A stretch of 64,000 nucleotides of DNA. It comes from Nitrospirota bacterium. Its GTDB lineage: Bacteria > Nitrospirota > JACRHJ01. A program made the position numbers and the translations under genes. The notes under the pieces are model-generated. The model made no database searches, had not been told where the DNA came from, and saw nothing but the letters and a program-made list of their open reading frames with translations. The stretch lies in the NCBI GenBank assembly GCA_016212105.1, contig JACRHJ010000060.1, forward strand, positions 1 to 64,000, given 5' to 3'. How positions within the stretch are numbered: the stretch's first letter is position 1; each line of letters opens with the position of its first letter. This document shows, piece after piece, positions 1-8,292 of the stretch.

Positions 1-36
1 CAACACAAAAAAGACAGGTAAGGGGAGGTGAAGGGC

Positions 37-306
37 ATGGCAATGGAGAGGGACAGGAAGCAGGACGTTATCGGTGAGTTTAAAACCCACGACAGCGACA
101 CCGGTTCGCCGGAGGTGCAGATAGCACTCCTGAGCGAGCGGATCAAATACCTGACCGAGCACTTCAAGACGCACAAGAAGGACCACCACTCGAGGCGCGG
201 CTTGTTGAAGATGGTCGGACACAGGAGGAGGCTTCTCGACTACCTGAAGGTCAAGAACGTCGACCGCTACAAGGTGATACTCGAAAGGCTCGGCCTGAGG
301 AAGTAG
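37..306 (+). CDS. rpsO: 30S ribosomal protein S15
   Basis: Small-subunit protein that binds 16S rRNA early in 30S assembly. The S15 signature [12 protein letters not shown] is followed by the basic segment [21 protein letters not shown], and the 89-residue length is normal for the family. A GTG at 28 and ATGs at 37 and 43 are all in frame. I chose 37 because a strong Shine-Dalgarno run (21-28) lies 8 nt upstream and the resulting N-terminus aligns with typical S15. The gene is followed after 50 nt by pnp, the usual rpsO-pnp arrangement. Any promoter lies outside the window. Confidence 0.97.
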   Translation: MAMERDRKQDVIGEFKTHDSDTGSPEVQIALLSERIKYLTEHFKTHKKDHHSRRGLLKMVGHRRRLLDYLKVKNVDRYKVILERLGLRK

Positions 307-356
307 TCCTCGGGGTTTGATGCCTTTGGCAAAATGACGGACGGAGAAAACAACTG

Positions 357-2453
357 ATGCATCAAAAAGTGGAACTGGAGCTCCGGGGCAGGAAGCTCAC
401 GCTGGAGACCGGCAAGATAGCAAGGCAGGCGAGCGGCGCGGTCGTCGCCACATACGGAGACACCATAGTGCTCGCCACGGCGGTAGCGACAAAGGTCGAG
501 AAGCCGGGACAGGACTTCTTCCCGCTGTCGGTAGATTACCTGGAGAAGACCTACGCGGCCGGCAAGATCCCCGGCGGCTTCTTCAAGAGGGAAGGCCGTC
601 TCACCGAGAAGGAGATACTGACCTCGCGCCTCATCGACAGGCCGCTCAGGCCTCTCTTCCCCAAGGGCTTCCTCTGCGACACGCAGATAATAGCGAACGT
701 CCTGTCCTTCGGCGACGAGAACATCTCGGACATGCTGGCGCTCATCGCCTCGTCCGCCGCCCTCAGCATCTCCGACGTGCCCTTCTCGGGCCCGGTCAGC
801 GCTGTCAGGATAGGCCGGATTAACGGCGAGTTCGTGGTCAACCCGTCCCTCAAGGAGATGGAGGAGACCACCCTCGAACTGACCGTCGCGGGCACCGCGG
901 AGGCCATCATGATGGTCGAGTCCTGGGCGAAGGAACTCTCGGAAGAGGTCATGCTAGATGCTCTCGAACTCGCCCACCAGGAGATAAAGAAGGGCGTCGC
1001 ACTCCAGGACGAGCTTCGCGGGTTGGCCGGGCTGCCCAAGCGCGAGGTCAAGAAGATCGAGATCGACCAGGCCCTGGTCGACGAGGTCACGGCCAAGGCG
1101 CTCGCAGGCATCGCCGCCTCCATCCAGATACCCAACAAGACCGAACGCCAGAAGACGCTCGACAACATACAGGCCGAGATTGCCGATGCGGTCGCGGGCG
1201 ACGACCCGGTCAAGAGGCGCGACGTCAGCATGGTCTTCCACGACCTCGAAAAAGACATGGTCAGGAAGATGATACTTGAGAAGGGTGTGCGCGCGGACGG
1301 CAGGGGTGTCCGGGACATCCGCCAGATAACCTGCGACGTGGGCATCCTCCCGCGCGTCCACGGCTCGGCGCTCTTCACGAGGGGCGAGACCCAGGCGCTC
1401 GTCGCGGCGACGCTCGGCACGTCCGACGACGCCCAGAGGATAGACTCGCTCGAGGGCGAGTCCTCCAAGACGTTCATGCTCCACTACAACTTCCCGCCGT
1501 ACTCCGTCGGCGAGGCCAAGTTCCTCAGGGGCCCTGGCCGCCGCGAGATAGGGCACGGCGCGCTCGCCGAGAAGTCGCTCCGCCAGGTGCTCCCCACGAA
1601 GGAGGACTTCCCGTACACGATAAGGGTCGTCTCGGACATAACCGAGTCGAACGGCTCTTCCTCGATGGCCTCCGTCTGCGGCGGCACGCTCGCCCTGATG
1701 GACGGCGGCGTACCCATCAAGGCCCCCGTGGCCGGCATAGCGATGGGCCTCATAAAGGAAGGCGACAACGCCGTGGTGCTCTCCGACATACTCGGGCTTG
1801 AGGACCACCTGGGCGACATGGACTTCAAGGTGACCGGCACGTCGGAAGGCGTCTGCGCGCTCCAGATGGACATAAAGATCGCCGGCGTCACCAAGACGCT
1901 CATGAAGGACGCGCTCGCTCAGGCGAAGGAAGGCCGCCTCCACATACTCGGCGAGATGGCGAAGGCGCTCACCGCCCCGCGCGAGACGCTCTCCCCGCAC
2001 GCCCCGAGGATATTCACGATATACATCAAGCCGGACAAGATCCGCGAGGTCATCGGCTCCGGCGGCAAGGTCATCCGGAGCATCGTGGAGCAGACCGGTT
2101 GCAAGATAGACATCGAGGACACAGGCGCGATAAACATCGCATCCTCGGACGGCATTGCCGCCCAGAAGGCGATAGACATCATCCAGGGCATCGTGTCCGA
2201 GCCGGAGGTCGGCAGGATCTACAAGGGCAAGGTCAGGAAGATCATGGACTTCGGCGCGTTCGTCGAGATAACCCCCGGCACCGACGGCCTGCTCCATATC
2301 TCCCAGATAGCGGAACACAGGGTCACCGCCGTCACCGACGAGCTGAAGGAAGGCGACGAGGTCATGGTCAAGGTGCTCGAAGTGGACCGCCAGGGCAAGA
2401 TCCGCCTGTCCGCGAAGGAAGCGGCGAGGGACCTCAAGGCCAAAGAGGGCTGA
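357..2453 (+). CDS. pnp: Polyribonucleotide nucleotidyltransferase (PNPase)
   Basis: Phosphorolytic 3'-5' exoribonuclease of the RNA degradosome. The 698 residues carry the full family layout: RNase PH domain 1 (about 1-220), an alpha-helical linker, RNase PH domain 2 (about 320-540) with the catalytic GDMDFKVTGT segment and ESNGSSSMASVCGG, a KH domain (GSGGKVIRSI, about 560-610) and a C-terminal S1 domain (DFGAFVEI..GLLHIS, about 620-690). A GGAGAAAA ribosome site precedes the ATG at 357. It is probably co-transcribed with rpsO and ended by the strong terminator at 2586-2629. Confidence 0.98.
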   Translation: MHQKVELELRGRKLTLETGKIARQASGAVVATYGDTIVLATAVATKVEKPGQDFFPLSVDYLEKTYAAGKIPGGFFKREGRLTEKEILTSRLIDRPLRPLFPKGFLCDTQIIANVLSFGDENISDMLALIASSAALSISDVPFSGPVSAVRIGRINGEFVVNPSLKEMEETTLELTVAGTAEAIMMVESWAKELSEEVMLDALELAHQEIKKGVALQDELRGLAGLPKREVKKIEIDQALVDEVTAKALAGIAASIQIPNKTERQKTLDNIQAEIADAVAGDDPVKRRDVSMVFHDLEKDMVRKMILEKGVRADGRGVRDIRQITCDVGILPRVHGSALFTRGETQALVAATLGTSDDAQRIDSLEGESSKTFMLHYNFPPYSVGEAKFLRGPGRREIGHGALAEKSLRQVLPTKEDFPYTIRVVSDITESNGSSSMASVCGGTLALMDGGVPIKAPVAGIAMGLIKEGDNAVVLSDILGLEDHLGDMDFKVTGTSEGVCALQMDIKIAGVTKTLMKDALAQAKEGRLHILGEMAKALTAPRETLSPHAPRIFTIYIKPDKIREVIGSGGKVIRSIVEQTGCKIDIEDTGAINIASSDGIAAQKAIDIIQGIVSEPEVGRIYKGKVRKIMDFGAFVEITPGTDGLLHISQIAEHRVTAVTDELKEGDEVMVKVLEVDRQGKIRLSAKEAARDLKAKEG

Positions 2454-2471
2454 TAGGATTCCGGCAAATAT

Positions 2472-2574
2472 TGTCATTGCGAGGAGTCCCGCGTTTCGCG
2501 GGACGACGCGGCAATCTCCTCCAATAACTTGTAATATAGAGGAGGTTGCTTCGCTTCGCTCGCAAAGACATGTA
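2472..2574. repeat. Large interrupted palindromic intergenic repeat
   Basis: The ends TGTCATTGCGAG and CTCGCAAAGACA are near-perfect inverted copies. Inside are two further hairpins: GTCCCGCG/CGCGGGAC around TTT (2486-2504), and GCAATCTCCTC pairing with GAGGAGGTTGC. This looks like the dispersed palindromic CATTGCGAG-type repeat seen in many deltaproteobacterial and related genomes (from memory). It lies between pnp and its terminator, so the pnp mRNA should carry it as a folded 3' end. Confidence 0.7.
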
Positions 2575-2585
2575 TCTCCCATATC

Positions 2586-2629
2586 AAACAGGCCTATCCT
2601 TAACAAGACAAGGCCTGTTTTCTTTTTTT
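2586..2629 (+). terminator. Rho-independent terminator of rpsO-pnp
   Basis: A perfect 10-bp stem, AAACAGGCCT (2586-2595) with AGGCCTGTTT (2611-2620), encloses a 15-nt loop and is followed by a run of T interrupted by one C (2618-2629). Confidence 0.88.
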
Positions 2630-2630
2630 A

Positions 2631-2639
2631 TGGTACTAT
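2631..2639 (+). promoter_or_regulatory. Candidate extended -10 promoter placing the start at the ATG of the M16 gene
   Basis: TGG-TACTAT (2631-2639) has the TGn extension. A start about 7 nt after the hexamer falls at 2646-2647, directly before the ATG at 2649, and no Shine-Dalgarno is visible before that ATG. The transcript could therefore be leaderless. No convincing -35 is seen. Confidence 0.35.
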
Positions 2640-2648
2640 ATAAATACT

Positions 2649-3905
2649 ATGTTCAAGAAACAGCTGCTCGACAACGGCATAAGGGTGGTTACGGAGCGGA
2701 TACCGCACGTACGGTCGGTATCGCTCGGCGTGTGGGTCAACGTCGGCTCCCGTGACGAGGACGCCGTCCAGGGCGGCATATCCCACTTCATCGAGCACAT
2801 GCTCTTCAAGGGGACGGCCCGCCGCACCGCGAAGGACATCGCCATCGAGATGGACTCCATCGGCGGCGAGCTGAACGCGTTCACCTCCAAGGAGGGCACG
2901 ACCTACTACGTAAAGGTGTTGGACGAGCACCTGCCGATGGCCGCCGACCTCCTGTCCGACATCTTCATCCACTCCGTCTTCGACCTGAAGGACATAGAGC
3001 GGGAGAGGAAGGTCATTCTGGAGGAGATAAAGATGGTCGAGGACACGCCGGACGACCTCATCCATGAGCTTCTGTATGAAACCGTCTGGAAGGGCAGCAA
3101 GCTCGGCCAGCCGGTGCTCGGCACGAAGAAGACGGTCGGCGGCATTCAGAAGGCGGACTTTCTCGATTACATGAAGAGGTTCTACCTGCCAGGCGAGATA
3201 GTAATATCGGCCGCGGGGAAGTTCGAGCAGGACGAGCTGATGGGGCTTCTGAACAAGAGCTTCGGCGGTATCAGGAAGAGGAAGGTTCCCGCCGTCAAGT
3301 CTGAACCCGGCTTCCGCGCGGAGGTCAGCGTCAGGCACAAGAAGCTGGAGCAGGTGCACATCTGCATGGGCGCGAAGGGGAAGCCGTACAGCCACGAGGA
3401 CCGCTACGGGATGTACGCGCTCAACACGCTCCTCGGCAGTTCCATGTCATCGCGCCTGTTCCAGGAGATACGCGAGAAGCGCGGCCTGGCCTACTCGGTC
3501 TATTCCTACCTAACGTCGATGAAGGATACGGGGCTTTTCACGATATACGCCGGGGTCAGCCCGTCCAAGGCACCATCCGTCGTGCGTCTGATAAACAAGG
3601 AACTGAAGAAGCTCATCAAGGACGGCGTGTCCGAGCTGGAACTGTCCCGCGTCAGGGAACAGTTGAAGGGCAACATGGTCCTGTCGATGGAGCACACCTA
3701 TACCCGGATGAGCCAGCTCGCAAAGCAGGAACTCTTCCTCGGGCGGCATTACACGCTGGACGAGATACTCGCGTCCATAGAGAAGGTGGACGTGGGGCAG
3801 GTGAACCGTCTCGTCCGCGAGACCTTCGGGGGAGGCGGGGTCGCCCTTACCGCGCTCGGCCCCGTGAAGAAGGAAGACATCGAGGCCGGGCTGGAAGGTC
3901 TTTAA
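2649..3905 (+). CDS. M16 family zinc metallopeptidase (pitrilysin/PqqL-like)
   Basis: Predicted zinc endopeptidase of the insulinase/mitochondrial-processing-peptidase family; 418 residues is the usual length of the bacterial single-unit form. The inverted zinc motif HFIEH is at residues 46-50, with the glutamate-rich downstream segment [16 protein letters not shown]. The C-terminal half has the family [14 protein letters not shown] element. No signal peptide is evident, so it is probably cytoplasmic. It sits in the common rpsO-pnp-M16-dut context. No ribosome-binding site precedes the ATG. The physiological substrate is unknown. Confidence 0.93.
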   Translation: MFKKQLLDNGIRVVTERIPHVRSVSLGVWVNVGSRDEDAVQGGISHFIEHMLFKGTARRTAKDIAIEMDSIGGELNAFTSKEGTTYYVKVLDEHLPMAADLLSDIFIHSVFDLKDIERERKVILEEIKMVEDTPDDLIHELLYETVWKGSKLGQPVLGTKKTVGGIQKADFLDYMKRFYLPGEIVISAAGKFEQDELMGLLNKSFGGIRKRKVPAVKSEPGFRAEVSVRHKKLEQVHICMGAKGKPYSHEDRYGMYALNTLLGSSMSSRLFQEIREKRGLAYSVYSYLTSMKDTGLFTIYAGVSPSKAPSVVRLINKELKKLIKDGVSELELSRVREQLKGNMVLSMEHTYTRMSQLAKQELFLGRHYTLDEILASIEKVDVGQVNRLVRETFGGGGVALTALGPVKKEDIEAGLEGL

Positions 3906-3954
3906 GACGCTGGTGGTGGTTATGCAATTCGATTAATACTCCGGGGATATATAT

Positions 3955-3985
3955 TGTCATCCCGAGCGAAGTCGAGGGATCTGCT
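3955..3985. repeat. Dispersed repeat of the GTCATCCCGAGCGAAG type
   Basis: The segment TGTCATCCCGAGCGAAGTCG followed by AGGGATCTGC matches a repeat core found between genes in many environmental genomes. It is related to the GTCATYCTGAG..GAAGRATCCGCCTGTAT copies at 54299-54360 and 50763-50805 of this window. Confidence 0.5.
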
Positions 3986-3991
3986 TTTATC

Positions 3992-4447
3992 ATGCCTCAC
4001 AAAATCACCCTCAAGATAAAACGGCTGCCGCACTCAGAAGGCCTGCCGCTCCCCGAGTACCAGACCGAGCACGCGGCGGGGATGGACCTGCTCGCGGCGG
4101 TGGAAGGCGAGGCCGTGGTCGAGCCGGGCCGCTGGAAGCTCGTCCCGACGGGCCTTGCGGTCGAGATACCGCCGGGCTACGAGGCCCAGATACGGCCAAG
4201 AAGCGGGCTCGCGCTCAAGCACGGCATAGGCCTCGTAAACGCTCCGGGGACGATCGACGCGGACTACCGGGGCGAGGTCGGCATAATCCTCATCAACTTC
4301 GGCGACTCGCCGTTCGTGGTTCGTCGAGGGGACAGGATCGCCCAGATGGTGCTTGGCAAGGTCTACCGGGCCGAGGTTGAGGTCTCGGAAGACCTGTCGG
4401 AGACGGGCAGGCACGAGGGCGGGTTTGGGCATACAGGGCATAATTAG
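3992..4447 (+). CDS. dut: dUTP diphosphatase (dUTPase)
   Basis: Hydrolyses dUTP to dUMP and pyrophosphate, keeping uracil out of DNA and supplying dUMP for thymidylate synthesis. All five trimeric-dUTPase motifs are visible: AAGMDLLA (I), [11 protein letters not shown] (II), [14 protein letters not shown] (III), [10 protein letters not shown] (IV) and the flexible C-terminal Gly/Phe motif [11 protein letters not shown] (V). The 151-residue length is typical. The repeat just upstream leaves only a weak ribosome site. It is followed after 10 nt by mutL. Confidence 0.96.
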   Translation: MPHKITLKIKRLPHSEGLPLPEYQTEHAAGMDLLAAVEGEAVVEPGRWKLVPTGLAVEIPPGYEAQIRPRSGLALKHGIGLVNAPGTIDADYRGEVGIILINFGDSPFVVRRGDRIAQMVLGKVYRAEVEVSEDLSETGRHEGGFGHTGHN

Positions 4448-4457
4448 CGAGGTAACC

Positions 4458-6287
4458 ATGCCCGTCCGTATAAAAGTCCTCCCGGAGGACCTGGCCAACA
4501 AGATCGCCGCGGGCGAGGTCGTGGAGCGCCCGGCGTCGGTAGTAAAGGAGCTTGTCGAAAACGCGCTCGACGCGGGCGCGGCCCGCGTCTTCGTCGATGT
4601 CCAGGCGGGCGGGACAAAGCTCATCAGCGTGTCGGACGACGGCTCCGGCATGGGGCCGGACGACGCGCTCCTTTCGCTCGAAAGACACGGCACGAGCAAG
4701 ATAGCATCCGCAACAGACCTCGAATCAATACACTCGCTCGGCTTCCGGGGCGAGGCCATCCCGAGCATCGCGTCCGTCTCCCGTTTCCGCATGACCACCT
4801 CCGAAGGCAAAGGCCCCGGCACGCTCGTCGTCGTGGAGGGCGGGAGGCTCGGCCTCGTCAAGGAAACCGGGGCGGCGAAGGGCACCATCATCGAAGTGCG
4901 CGACCTCTTCTTCAACACACCCGCACGGCTCAAGTTCCTTAAAAGCGTCGAAACCGAGTTCGGCCACATAGCTGCCACGGTCGAAAAGCTCGCGCTGATA
5001 AACACTGCAGTCCATTTCAGGCTTTCGCACAACGGGCGCGAGGCGCTCGACTGCCCGCCGGTGAACTATTCCAGGGACAGGGTGGCCCAGATTTACGGGT
5101 CGGACTTCGCCCGTGGGATGGTCGAGCTTGAGCGCAAGGGAGGGGCGGTAACAGTCGGCGGTTTCATATCCGGCCCCGGACAGACGTATTCCGACAAGGC
5201 GCGTCAGGAGGCCTTCGTCAACGGACGGCCAGTAAAGGACCCGGTGATAACGCGCGCGCTGTACGACGCTTACAGGTCGGTGCTTATGAAGGACAGGCAC
5301 CCGGCGTCAATACTGTTCATAACCGTCGACCCGGCGGATGTGGACGTGAACGTCCACCCGGCGAAGCGAGAGGTCAGGTTCGCCCGCCCGAACGACGTAC
5401 ACCGCGCGGTCTTCGATGCGGTAACGTCCGCGCTCAGGGGCATGGACGATGTCGGCAGAACCGATGAGAGTCCGGGGTCAGCGCGTACACTTGTCGAGTC
5501 CGGTTACAGGGACAGGGTGCGCGAGGCGACGGAGAGCTACCTTTCATCGTCGGCATCGCGGAGCGCCGTGGACGACCGGGAGGCGGGCCGCGACCGCTTC
5601 CCGCGAGCGGGCGCGGGAACCATGCCGCGTCAGGAGAGCATGAGGATCCCGAGGGCTGGCGGCGGCGGACACGGCTCACAGCCGCCCATACAGACACAGC
5701 CCCAGCATGCCTACAATGCCCCTGCCGCTCTCCAGGTCGCCGATTCGTACATCATACTGCCGTCAGAGGACGGCTACATCGTCATAGACCAGCACGCCGC
5801 CCACGAGCGCATCCAGTACGAGAGGATAAAGGCGCGGCTCGGCGGACACGGCGATGCGTCCCAGGGGCTGCTCGTGCCGGTACGTCTCGACCTGACCGCT
5901 AAAGAGGCCGCGCTGATGCGAGGCATCATGCCGGAACTGAACGGGATAGGGATAGAGGTCGAGGAGTTCGGCGGGGGGAGCTTCATAATCAGGACAAAGC
6001 CGCTGTTCCTCGAAAAGACCGACGTGAAGGAGGCAGTGATGGGCGTCCTCGCGGAGGTCGGGGAGCCGGACGTCAAGGCCGGCGCGGACACGCTCAAGGA
6101 GAAGGTCTACCAGCTCATGGCCTGCAAGAGCGCGGTCAAGGCGGGGCAGAGGCTCCACCCTGAGGCGATAAACCGGCTCGTGAAGCAGCTCTTCGAATGC
6201 GAGATGCCGTACACCTGCGCGCACGGGAGGCCGACAGTGGCGAGGTTCGGCCTTGCGGAGCTGGAAAAGATGTTCAAGAGGAAGTAA
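4458..6287 (+). CDS. mutL: DNA mismatch repair protein MutL (endonuclease type)
   Basis: Mismatch-repair coordinator. The N-terminal GHKL ATPase has ENALDAGA, DDGSGM and GFRGEAIPSIASVS. A proline/glycine/arginine-rich linker follows (about 345-420), then the C-terminal dimerisation domain. The endonuclease motif DQHAxHERIxYE is present, with the companion ACKSAVKAG and C-A-HGRP motifs (Ala where Pro is usual). This MutL therefore probably nicks DNA itself, as in bacteria without MutH. The frame stays open upstream, but I start at ATG 4458 because the protein then begins MPVRIKVLPEDLANKIAAG, as in the family. Length 609 residues. Convergent with the pilin gene 9 bp away. Confidence 0.96.
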   Translation: MPVRIKVLPEDLANKIAAGEVVERPASVVKELVENALDAGAARVFVDVQAGGTKLISVSDDGSGMGPDDALLSLERHGTSKIASATDLESIHSLGFRGEAIPSIASVSRFRMTTSEGKGPGTLVVVEGGRLGLVKETGAAKGTIIEVRDLFFNTPARLKFLKSVETEFGHIAATVEKLALINTAVHFRLSHNGREALDCPPVNYSRDRVAQIYGSDFARGMVELERKGGAVTVGGFISGPGQTYSDKARQEAFVNGRPVKDPVITRALYDAYRSVLMKDRHPASILFITVDPADVDVNVHPAKREVRFARPNDVHRAVFDAVTSALRGMDDVGRTDESPGSARTLVESGYRDRVREATESYLSSSASRSAVDDREAGRDRFPRAGAGTMPRQESMRIPRAGGGGHGSQPPIQTQPQHAYNAPAALQVADSYIILPSEDGYIVIDQHAAHERIQYERIKARLGGHGDASQGLLVPVRLDLTAKEAALMRGIMPELNGIGIEVEEFGGGSFIIRTKPLFLEKTDVKEAVMGVLAEVGEPDVKAGADTLKEKVYQLMACKSAVKAGQRLHPEAINRLVKQLFECEMPYTCAHGRPTVARFGLAELEKMFKRK

Positions 6288-6296
6288 GCGGCGTGC

Positions 6297-6785
6297 CTAC
6301 GGACCCGCCGCGGCTTTCTCGGTCACGTCGTCGTATACGTTCGTGATGCTGTAGTCCTTTGAGACCTGCCAGGTATCGACAGCGGAGTCACCGTCTATAT
6401 TGGCGTATGCGACCGCCGTGAAGTTCCTGCTGTCCGCTGCAGGGGCGGCGTTGTTCATCGGCAGGCCGCCGGGGTTGGCTCTGCCCTTGAAGTCCGCCCC
6501 GGCAGTGTAGCGGTAAGTGCACTCCGTCTTCGGTTCCCACTCCAGGTCCCAGAGCTTGTCCGTGAACCTGTTGTTCTCGCCGAAATAGGCCATCTCCGAC
6601 GTGTGGATGGCCTTTAACTGTATCTTCGCCTCTGCCTGTTTCGCCTTCGTGCGGTATACCAAAAAGTTGGGTATGGCGATGGCCGCGAGGATGCCTATGA
6701 TGGCGACCACGATCATCAGCTCGACCAGCGTGAAACCGGCGTTGTTCCGGCGGCCCAAGTTAAGCATTTCTGGACGCCCCGTCAT
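6297..6785 (-). CDS. Type IV pilin-like prepilin
   Basis: Prepilin with a short basic leader, then the prepilin peptidase site AG|FTLVELMIVVAIIGILAAI and the hydrophobic N-terminal helix. The globular part has the AEAKIQLKAIHTSEMAYF helix extension and a C-terminal NIDGDSAVDTW segment resembling Myxococcus-type PilA heads. The 162-residue length is typical of a major-type pilin. The start at 6785 overlaps the stop of the preceding gene (ATGA), suggesting translational coupling; ATG 6767 would shorten the leader to 10 residues and is also possible. No pilus assembly genes (pilB, pilC, pilQ) are nearby, so it is an orphan pilin or pseudopilin. Confidence 0.9.
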   Translation of the reverse strand: MTGRPEMLNLGRRNNAGFTLVELMIVVAIIGILAAIAIPNFLVYRTKAKQAEAKIQLKAIHTSEMAYFGENNRFTDKLWDLEWEPKTECTYRYTAGADFKGRANPGGLPMNNAAPAADSRNFTAVAYANIDGDSAVDTWQVSKDYSITNVYDDVTEKAAAGP

Positions 6786-7369
6786 TGACGCAGCCTGTAT
6801 ACGGCAAGCGCATCCTTGATGTCATTCAGCCGGGCCCTGAGGGCGGCAACTTCGGCCCCGGCATCCCTGCCTTCGCCCACGGCCGACTTCACGGCTAAAA
6901 TGTCCCTTGAAATATCCGCCGCCGCACGCTGAAGGGCCGAGACCCTGACGGAGTTGAGCGACAGCATGAGGTTGAACTCGTCTTCCGTGTCCTGGAAGGC
7001 GGCGCTGTGTCTCATCAGCAACCGGGAGTTCAGGTCGCCTTCAGCGAAACGGTCGAGGTTCTCGTCGAGGTCTCCGGCTATCCTCTTCGCATGCCAGAAA
7101 TAGAGCAGCGACATGACGACGATGATCGCTAGCATCGAGACCGAGAACACCGCTGATACCCTGAATACGACCGGCAGGATTATGTCGCCGGTGCTCGATA
7201 CCTCGGCCGACGGCGTCGCAATATATGATTCTATCTGTTCGTTTATCTCGTGAAGTATCGCGGCGCAGGACAGGGCGAGGCATGCAAGTGCCGCGCCCAC
7301 GAACGCCAGCGTGATCCGGAGCTGGAACCGCCGGTTGATAAGGTAGTTTGTCCTTCTAGTATTAAGCAT
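6782..7369 (-). CDS. Small two-TM HAMP-domain membrane protein
   Basis: 195 residues: a cytoplasmic basic N-terminus, TM1 (about 18-40), a short periplasmic loop, TM2 (about 67-92), a HAMP segment (RIAGDLDENLDRFAEGDLNSRL) and a C-terminal predicted coiled coil ending in LRARLNDIKDALAVY. No kinase, cyclase or methyl-accepting domain follows the HAMP, so it cannot signal alone through a known output. It is the middle gene of a three-gene minus-strand unit, 21 bp after another HAMP protein and overlapping the pilin start by 4 bp. The function is not recognised; it may relay a signal to, or assist, the pilin. Confidence 0.75.
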   Translation of the reverse strand: MLNTRRTNYLINRRFQLRITLAFVGAALACLALSCAAILHEINEQIESYIATPSAEVSSTGDIILPVVFRVSAVFSVSMLAIIVVMSLLYFWHAKRIAGDLDENLDRFAEGDLNSRLLMRHSAAFQDTEDEFNLMLSLNSVRVSALQRAAADISRDILAVKSAVGEGRDAGAEVAALRARLNDIKDALAVYRLRQ

Positions 7370-7390
7370 GACCGCCGCGCCTCTGGACGT

Positions 7391-7960
7391 CTAAGTGTTC
7401 TTGAACCGGGACAGGGCAAGAGACATCTCACCCGCGGCCGCATTCATCTCTTCTATAATCTCGCCGGCCTTTTCGCCGGCGCATTCTCCCGACCCGAGCG
7501 CCCCTTCAAGCTTGTAGGACAGATTCATGAGCCCTTCCGCGCGTGAGGAGCAGAGCGCGACGCCGTCGTGCAGAGACCCGACCGCCTTGTTGAACTTCTC
7601 CGCCTGGGGCATCAGTTGGTCGCCGTCCCGAAGCACCGCCCTCGTGGTCAGGTCGCCCCTCGCCACGGACTCGGCGCACCTCTTCAGCCTGTACATCGGG
7701 CCGGAAATCCTGTGTGACATGACGATGGAGGCGAGGAACACCATTACGAGCGCCACGATGTATATGAAGGAACTCACCGAGAAGATGAAAAGCATCGAGG
7801 TCTGCCTGGCGACTTCGAGGACGACGAGGGCGTCGTAATACGTCTCTCCGAGCGAATGGTCGGTCGTGTAGTAGAAAAGGAGGTCGGACAGGGCTATGCC
7901 CAAGAGCAGGTACAGGAAAATCCTGAACCCGAAACTGAGGAAGAGTTTTTTGTCCGGCAT
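7391..7960 (-). CDS. Small two-TM HAMP-domain membrane protein
   Basis: 189 residues with TM1 (about 9-26), a short periplasmic loop containing YYTTDHSLGETYYDAL, TM2 (about 55-80), HAMP (HRISGPMYRLKRCAESVARGD) and a coiled-coil tail. Like its downstream neighbour it lacks any output domain. I placed the start at ATG 7960: the frame stays open to 8056, but the divergent promoter at 8028-8056 would start transcription near 8021, so upstream codons are not in the mRNA. First gene of the HAMP-HAMP-pilin unit and divergent from the polysaccharide locus. Confidence 0.75.
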   Translation of the reverse strand: MPDKKLFLSFGFRIFLYLLLGIALSDLLFYYTTDHSLGETYYDALVVLEVARQTSMLFIFSVSSFIYIVALVMVFLASIVMSHRISGPMYRLKRCAESVARGDLTTRAVLRDGDQLMPQAEKFNKAVGSLHDGVALCSSRAEGLMNLSYKLEGALGSGECAGEKAGEIIEEMNAAAGEMSLALSRFKNT

Positions 7961-8027
7961 CGGCGGAACCCCATCGTTGTTCGTGATAATGCGCAAAAAA
8001 CGTGAGCGGTTTCCAGCATTATTCTGA

Positions 8028-8056
8028 TTATAGGGTATACCCAGGCCCGAAGTCAA
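8028..8056 (-). promoter_or_regulatory. Sigma-70-type promoter of the HAMP-HAMP-pilin unit
   Basis: Read on the minus strand: TTGACT (8056-8051), 17-nt spacer, TATAAT (8033-8028). The expected start is about 8021, giving a leader of roughly 60 nt to ATG 7960. Confidence 0.7.
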
Positions 8057-8108
8057 CGATTATTGTGAAACAGTACCATATTAATGCCATTTTGTCCAAT
8101 AATACGCC

Positions 8109-8136
8109 TTGCGCATTCGATGGTGTCTGTTATAAT
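8109..8136 (+). promoter_or_regulatory. Candidate sigma-70-type promoter of the polysaccharide locus
   Basis: TTGCGC (8109-8114), 16-nt spacer, perfect TATAAT (8131-8136). The start near 8143 gives a leader of about 150 nt before the ATG at 8293. Confidence 0.5.
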
Positions 8137-8292
8137 TATAGACGTATTGATGAAATCCACCGCACCCCCCGCCAAAAAAATAACCGCAGAACTTGACAAC
8201 CGGCCGCAAACTGTATAAATTTTAACAAGATTAATAAAATATGCAAACTTCAATCAACCTGGTGCAAGCGTCAGCGGAAAGGTGACCCCCTA

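Larger units (their letters stand above)
7961..8292. other. Divergent intergenic regulatory region
   Basis: About 330 bp of AT-richer sequence with no supported gene. It separates the pilin/HAMP unit (minus) from the polysaccharide locus (plus) and holds one sigma-70-like promoter for each direction, listed separately. The plus-strand leader would be about 150 nt long. Confidence 0.7.

Noticed and set aside
954-2606. Long minus-strand open frame (550 codons) opposite pnp
   Set aside because: It is a shadow of a highly conserved GC-rich gene; the translation is compositionally odd and matches no family. The same applies to long antisense frames at 29997-31763, 58516-60687 and 60777-62735.
6286-6316. 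Bidirectional terminator between mutL and the pilin gene
   Set aside because: GCGGCG/CGCCGC can pair, but the element overlaps both gene ends, has no T tract on either strand and may be chance in GC-rich DNA.
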